From Ilumatobacteraceae bacterium (GTDB lineage: Bacteria > Actinomycetota > Acidimicrobiia > Acidimicrobiales > Ilumatobacteraceae), in NCBI GenBank assembly GCA_019090765.1, contig JAHRVJ010000319.1:1-10084 (forward strand): 10,084 nucleotides of DNA, read 5' to 3'. The position numbers and the translations under genes are program-made. Under the pieces are notes generated by a model. It did no database searches. It was not told the origin of the DNA and was given only the letters and a program-made list of their open reading frames with translations. Each line of letters starts with the position of its first letter. Position 1 is the stretch's first letter. This document shows positions 7,627-10,084 of this stretch, one piece after another.

Positions 7627-8061
7627 CTAGTCAGTGAGCTGGGCGAGTTCGCCGAGCACTTCTTCAACCACGAGGCCGGGGACCCGGAAGTTGGCCACTA
7701 GGACACCGTTGGAGTCGAGAATGTTGTCACGCAGCGGCTTGAACCAGGTGTGTTCAAACACCAAGATCGCAGCGGAACTGTTGGGCTCGAGACCTTCGGC
7801 CAGCTCGTATACGTCCTCATCGGAGATCAACGACTCGACCTGATTCATCAGTGCTGCCAACCGCGCCGCATCTGGGTTCGAGCCAAGTTCCTCGAACTCA
7901 GCAAAGACGACCTCACCGTCGGCCTCCTTCTGCAACAGCATCCCGTCAACGAGGCTGATCGTGTCAGATTCCACGAGTCGTTCAAGCTCAGGGATGATTT
8001 CACCGTTGAATTGGTTTCCCGGAAAACCGACCACTAGTACTTCAATTGGCCCCAAAGCCAT
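7627..8061 (-). CDS. DUF6325-family protein
   Basis: This 144-aa soluble protein starts MALGPIEVLVVGFPGNQF and carries a C-terminal region with ILVFEHTWFKPLRD and VLVANFRVPG. Both match my memory of the DUF6325 family (DUF1269-like), common in actinobacteria next to SHOCT proteins. The biochemical role is unknown. The open frame reaches back to an ATG at 8115, but GGAGG on the minus strand (8072-8068), 6 nt before the ATG at 8061, and the conserved MALGP start make 8061 the true beginning. The protein is acidic, with no membrane segment and no obvious catalytic motif. It is the first gene of the minus-strand cluster and diverges from the PLDc_N/SHOCT gene. Confidence 0.82.
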   Translation of the reverse strand: MALGPIEVLVVGFPGNQFNGEIIPELERLVESDTISLVDGMLLQKEADGEVVFAEFEELGSNPDAARLAALMNQVESLISDEDVYELAEGLEPNSSAAILVFEHTWFKPLRDNILDSNGVLVANFRVPGLVVEEVLGELAQLTD

Positions 8062-8176
8062 ACAACACCTCCGAATAGAGTCACCAAAGAGCAGATCAAG
8101 AATGGCCCGATGCATAGTAGTGCGGTTTACTTCTGATAGTTGTAATTGGGCTGGCGAGGGACAATGATGTGATCGC

Positions 8177-8198
8177 TCGATGCCCCGCAGGGCGTCGG
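8177..8198 (+). promoter_or_regulatory. Small hairpin in the leader of the PLDc_N/SHOCT gene
   Basis: CGATGCCC and GGGCGTCG pair over eight positions, including one G-U pair in RNA, around a CGCA loop; a further U-G pair can be added at the base. It sits 22 nt before the ATG at 8221 and would fold in the mRNA if transcription starts upstream. The rest of the divergent space 8062-8220 (159 bp) must hold promoters for both directions, but I found no convincing -35/-10 pair. The hairpin is too small to match a known riboswitch. Confidence 0.25.
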
Positions 8199-8220
8199 CT
8201 TACAGAAAGGTCACGTCAAT

Positions 8221-8622
8221 ATGTTGTTTGCTGCCGAATGGGGTAACGGTCAGGTCTTCTGGTCAATCCTCTGGTTCTTCCTCTTCTTCGTCTGGATCAT
8301 GCTCATCTTCTCGCTGTTTGGCGACATCATGCGCAGCCACGACATCTCGGGTTTGAGTAAAGCCCTGTGGTGCGGCGCGATCATCTTCTTCCCGTTCATC
8401 GGCATTTTTGCCTACCTCATCGTTCGAGGGGGCGGAATGGCCCAACGCCAGATGAAGGCAGCCGAGGAGTACAACGACGCCACTCAGGCCTATATCCGCA
8501 ATGCGGCCGGAACCGGCGGCAACGAAGCCGACCAGCTCTCAAAGCTGGCCGATCTTCACACCTCCGGCAAGCTCGACGACGCCGAGTACGCCACAGCCAA
8601 AGCAAAAGTAATCAACGCCTAA
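8221..8622 (+). CDS. Two-TM PLDc_N/SHOCT membrane protein
   Basis: This 133-aa protein has two hydrophobic helices (about 11-33 and 47-68) joined by a short loop, DIMRSHDISGLSKALW. That pattern is typical of the PLDc_N membrane domain, here without any nuclease part. A Gln/Glu-rich linker (74-100) leads to a SHOCT domain (104-131, QLSKLADLHTSGKLDDAEY). It is a small inner-membrane protein with a cytoplasmic C-terminus, probably oligomeric; its function is unknown. AAAGG (8206-8210) is the best ribosome site, at a 10-nt spacing. It diverges from the DUF6325-type gene and its tail closely matches the minus-strand SHOCT protein, so the two may bind each other. A transposon palindrome begins 8 nt after its stop and could act as a weak transcription stop. 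Confidence 0.85.
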   Translation: MLFAAEWGNGQVFWSILWFFLFFVWIMLIFSLFGDIMRSHDISGLSKALWCGAIIFFPFIGIFAYLIVRGGGMAQRQMKAAEEYNDATQAYIRNAAGTGGNEADQLSKLADLHTSGKLDDAEYATAKAKVINA

Positions 8623-8630
8623 CACCCCCA

Positions 8631-8667
8631 CAATCAAACGGAGGGGTCAGACCCCTCCGTTTGATTG
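8631..8667. repeat. Left REP-like palindrome
   Basis: The arm CAATCAAACGGAGGGGTC (8631-8648) is followed by one base (A8649) and its exact reverse complement (8650-8667), a perfect 18-bp stem. It starts 8 nt after the stop of the SHOCT gene. As DNA it is a likely transposase recognition hairpin; as RNA it could slow or stop transcription, although no T-run follows. Confidence 0.85.
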
Positions 8668-8693
8668 GCACACCCCTCGTCCATGATCGGGGC

Positions 8694-9560
8694 ATGGCAC
8701 GAGCACACAGGATCAACATCCCCGACACTTGGCACCATGTAACGAACCGCGGTGCGGACCGGCAGGACATCTTCACTGCCGACCCCGACCGACTCTATTT
8801 CGAGGCGCTTCTCGGTGATATCACCGAACGATTCAGTATCGAGATCCACGCCTATTGTCTGATGGGCAACCACTTTCATCTCCTGGTGCATTGCCCAACC
8901 GGTGAGCTGTCCGTAGCCATCCAACACCTGTCGTCGACCTATGCGACCCACTACAACCGGACCTACAAACGTTCAGGGCCGATGTTCGAGGGAAGATTTC
9001 ACTCCGTGTTGATCGACAGTGATGAACAACTCGCTCGCACAAGCCGCTACGTCCACCGCAATCCCCTGGCACTCACCTCCCTGAGAGCCCTCGCCGCCTA
9101 CCGCTGGTCCAGCTATGGGCCCTACCTCGGGCATCGGAAATGCCCTCAGTGGCTCCATCGCGACACCATCGGCTCCGTTTGCGGATTCAGCGACACCGCA
9201 TATCGCGCATTCGTCGAAAGCCCCCAACCCGCTGACACCACTGCTGCGGCAGGGCTTGCACCCGCCTTCCCACCAAGTTCCGACGACATCGAACGTGCAA
9301 TCTGCAATGCCGCAGGCGTCGGCCTCGACTCCCTCCACCTAGTCAAGCGCGCCGTTCCAAACCACCCACGACTCTTGGCGATGCTGATGATGACCGAATC
9401 CCGAGCTGCCAGCACCGAGGAGCTTGCAGACAGGTTCGGACTATCCAGCGCGTCCAGCGTCCGTGGCGCTGCCCGTCGAGCCCGAATCCTGATGGTCAGC
9501 GAGCCCACCTTCGCCAGCCTCCACCAGCGCGCCACCGAGCACCTCGATCCAGCCGCGTAA
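8694..9560 (+). CDS. REP-associated tyrosine transposase (Y1/HUH family) with C-terminal HTH-like region
   Basis: This 288-aa protein has the family opening MARAHRINIPDTWHHVTNRG and the HUH metal motif (H60-F61-H62 in MGNHFHLLVH). GPMFEGRFHS and RYVHRNP follow; Y119 is my best guess for the nucleophilic tyrosine. Y1 transposases cut and rejoin single-stranded DNA at hairpins through a 5'-phosphotyrosine. At 288 aa it is much longer than compact RAYTs of about 165 aa. The extra region, about 197-265, resembles the DnaA C-terminal DNA-binding domain, ending in an HTH-like stretch ELADRFGLSSASSVRGAARR. The ATG at 8694 is chosen because the family N-terminus begins there; the frame upstream to 8367 only shadows the SHOCT gene. 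The ribosome site is poor (GGGG), so expression is probably low. The stop codon lies in the right palindrome. Confidence 0.9.
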   Translation: MARAHRINIPDTWHHVTNRGADRQDIFTADPDRLYFEALLGDITERFSIEIHAYCLMGNHFHLLVHCPTGELSVAIQHLSSTYATHYNRTYKRSGPMFEGRFHSVLIDSDEQLARTSRYVHRNPLALTSLRALAAYRWSSYGPYLGHRKCPQWLHRDTIGSVCGFSDTAYRAFVESPQPADTTAAAGLAPAFPPSSDDIERAICNAAGVGLDSLHLVKRAVPNHPRLLAMLMMTESRAASTEELADRFGLSSASSVRGAARRARILMVSEPTFASLHQRATEHLDPAA

Positions 9561-9595
9561 TCAAACGAAAGGGGTCTGACCCCATTCGTTTGATT
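9559..9595. repeat. Right REP-like palindrome
   Basis: The arm AATCAAACGAAAGGGGTC (9559-9576), one base (T9577) and the arm GACCCCATTCGTTTGATT (9578-9595) pair over 18 positions with one A-A mismatch (9570/9584). The central base is T where the left copy has A, so the cores GGGGTCTGACCCC and GGGGTCAGACCCC are reverse complements and the copies face opposite ways. Its first two bases are the end of the transposase stop codon. Confidence 0.85.
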
Positions 9596-9618
9596 TGCAC
9601 TATAGCGATAGGGATAAT
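9590..9618 (+). promoter_or_regulatory. Candidate sufC promoter
   Basis: TTGATT (9590-9595), a 17-bp spacer and GATAAT (9613-9618) match the vegetative -35/-10 consensus at 4/6 and 5/6 positions. Transcription would start near 9625, leaving a leader of about 20 nt before the GTG at 9645. The -35 hexamer is the last six bases of the right transposon palindrome. Confidence 0.5.
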
Positions 9619-9644
9619 TCGGGTGGGGGCGTAGAATCGATGGG

Positions 9645-10084
9645 GTGACTGAACCGCTCTTTCGAGTTGACAACCTGCATGTCCGCCCTGCCGAAGGTGA
9701 TCACGGCGAGATCTTGCGGGGCCTATCCATCACTGTTGGTCCCGGCGAAATCCACGCCATCATGGGCCCCAACGGGTCGGGCAAGTCCACACTCGGCAGC
9801 ACGCTGATGGGTTCACCCGAATACGAGGTCACCTCAGGTTCGGTGCAGCTACTCGGCGACGACATCACTTCGTGGCCCGTCGACGAGCGGGCCAAAGCCG
9901 GGATGTTCCTCGCGTTTCAGTACCCGCAGGAGATCTCGGGAGTTTCGGTCATCCAGTTCCTCCGCCAAGCGCTGTCATCGCGCAAAGGCATCGACCTCTC
10001 GGTTCTCGAACTGCGACTCGCCACGATGGAGTGGATGGAGCGACTCGGCATGGATTCCTCCTTTGTCGACCGCTACCTAAACGA
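9645..10084 (+). CDS. sufC: SufC, Fe-S cluster assembly ATPase (N-terminal 146 codons; runs off the right edge)
   Basis: SufC is the ABC-type ATPase of the SUF complex (SufBCD) that builds Fe-S clusters in the cytoplasm; ATP hydrolysis drives changes in the SufB-SufD scaffold. Visible here are the N-terminal strand (FRVDNLHVR), Walker A (GPNGSGKST, 41-49) and the SufC-type Q-loop (FLAFQYPQEISGV, 88-100), which separates it from transport ATPases. The signature motif, Walker B and H-loop lie beyond the edge; a normal SufC is about 250 aa. The start is a GTG; the ATG at 9640 is out of frame and stops at once. No good Shine-Dalgarno is seen (only G-rich sequence at 9621-9629). sufC appears to be first in its cluster, preceded by a transposase unit rather than sufB or sufD, as in sufC-first operons. 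Confidence 0.95.
   Translation, partial: MTEPLFRVDNLHVRPAEGDHGEILRGLSITVGPGEIHAIMGPNGSGKSTLGSTLMGSPEYEVTSGSVQLLGDDITSWPVDERAKAGMFLAFQYPQEISGVSVIQFLRQALSSRKGIDLSVLELRLATMEWMERLGMDSSFVDRYLN

Larger units (their letters stand above)
8631..9595 (+). mobile_element. RAYT transposase unit flanked by REP-type palindromes
   Basis: A single Y1/HUH transposase gene lies between two related 37-nt palindromes that share AATCAAACG at the outer arm ends and GGGGTC(A/T)GACCCC at the centre. This is the layout of REP-associated tyrosine transposases, usually single-copy, domesticated relatives of IS200 that act on dispersed REP hairpins. The boundaries are set at the palindromes; no target-site duplication is expected for this family and none was sought beyond the flanks. 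The unit sits between the SHOCT gene and sufC without breaking either. Confidence 0.75.

Noticed and set aside
8062..8115. 18-residue extension of the DUF6325-type protein
   Set aside because: The strong GGAGG site lies inside this extension, and the family start MALGP is at 8061.
8367..8693. Extension of the transposase frame upstream of 8694
   Set aside because: It runs through the SHOCT gene and the left palindrome; the family N-terminus starts at 8694.
9640..9647. ATG at 9640 as the sufC start
   Set aside because: It is out of frame and meets TGA after one codon; GTG at 9645 opens the SufC frame.

Overview
The window looks like chromosomal DNA of a GC-rich, Gram-positive-type bacterium. 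It is most likely an actinobacterium (Actinomycetota), possibly of the Acidimicrobiia. That rests on codon use, GTG starts, ATGA gene overlaps, a DUF6325-type protein beside SHOCT-domain proteins, and a REP-associated transposase with GGGGTCAGACCCC-type palindromes. The phylum is an inference from protein style; no rRNA or other marker is present.

Region 1 (1-5960) holds the most interesting content. A truncated gene on the minus strand at the left edge resembles the N-terminus of a cation:proton antiporter. Divergent from it is a three-gene, translationally coupled operon on the plus strand (209-2368, 2365-3855, 3852-5960). The outer genes are paralogous membrane receptors: TM, large Cache-like extracytoplasmic sensor, TM, HAMP, class III nucleotidyl cyclase-like domain. 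The middle gene is an MscS-type channel fused to a C-terminal cyclic-nucleotide-binding-like domain, the bCNG architecture. Both junctions are ATGA overlaps. By eye, both cyclase domains have lost the first metal-binding Asp and the transition-state Asn and Arg, and the channel's nucleotide pocket lacks its usual Glu. The operon therefore looks like a sensor-channel-sensor module built on a cAMP-signalling scaffold that may no longer make, and perhaps no longer binds, cAMP.

Region 2 (5969-8622) is a membrane/envelope cluster. A minus-strand set of three genes (a DUF6325-family protein, a small SHOCT protein and a six-TM membrane protein) diverges from a plus-strand two-TM PLDc_N/SHOCT protein. 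The two SHOCT proteins have closely similar tails.

Region 3 (8631-9595) is a REP-associated tyrosine (Y1/HUH) transposase gene bracketed by two 37-nt near-perfect palindromes. The transposase stop codon lies inside the right palindrome.

Region 4 (9590-10084) is the start of sufC, the Fe-S cluster assembly ATPase, cut off by the window edge. A good promoter candidate (TTGATT, 17 bp, GATAAT) precedes it, and its -35 hexamer is the last six bases of the right transposon palindrome.

No tRNA, rRNA, CRISPR array or replication origin was seen. All domain calls come from reading motifs by eye; no database search was run.
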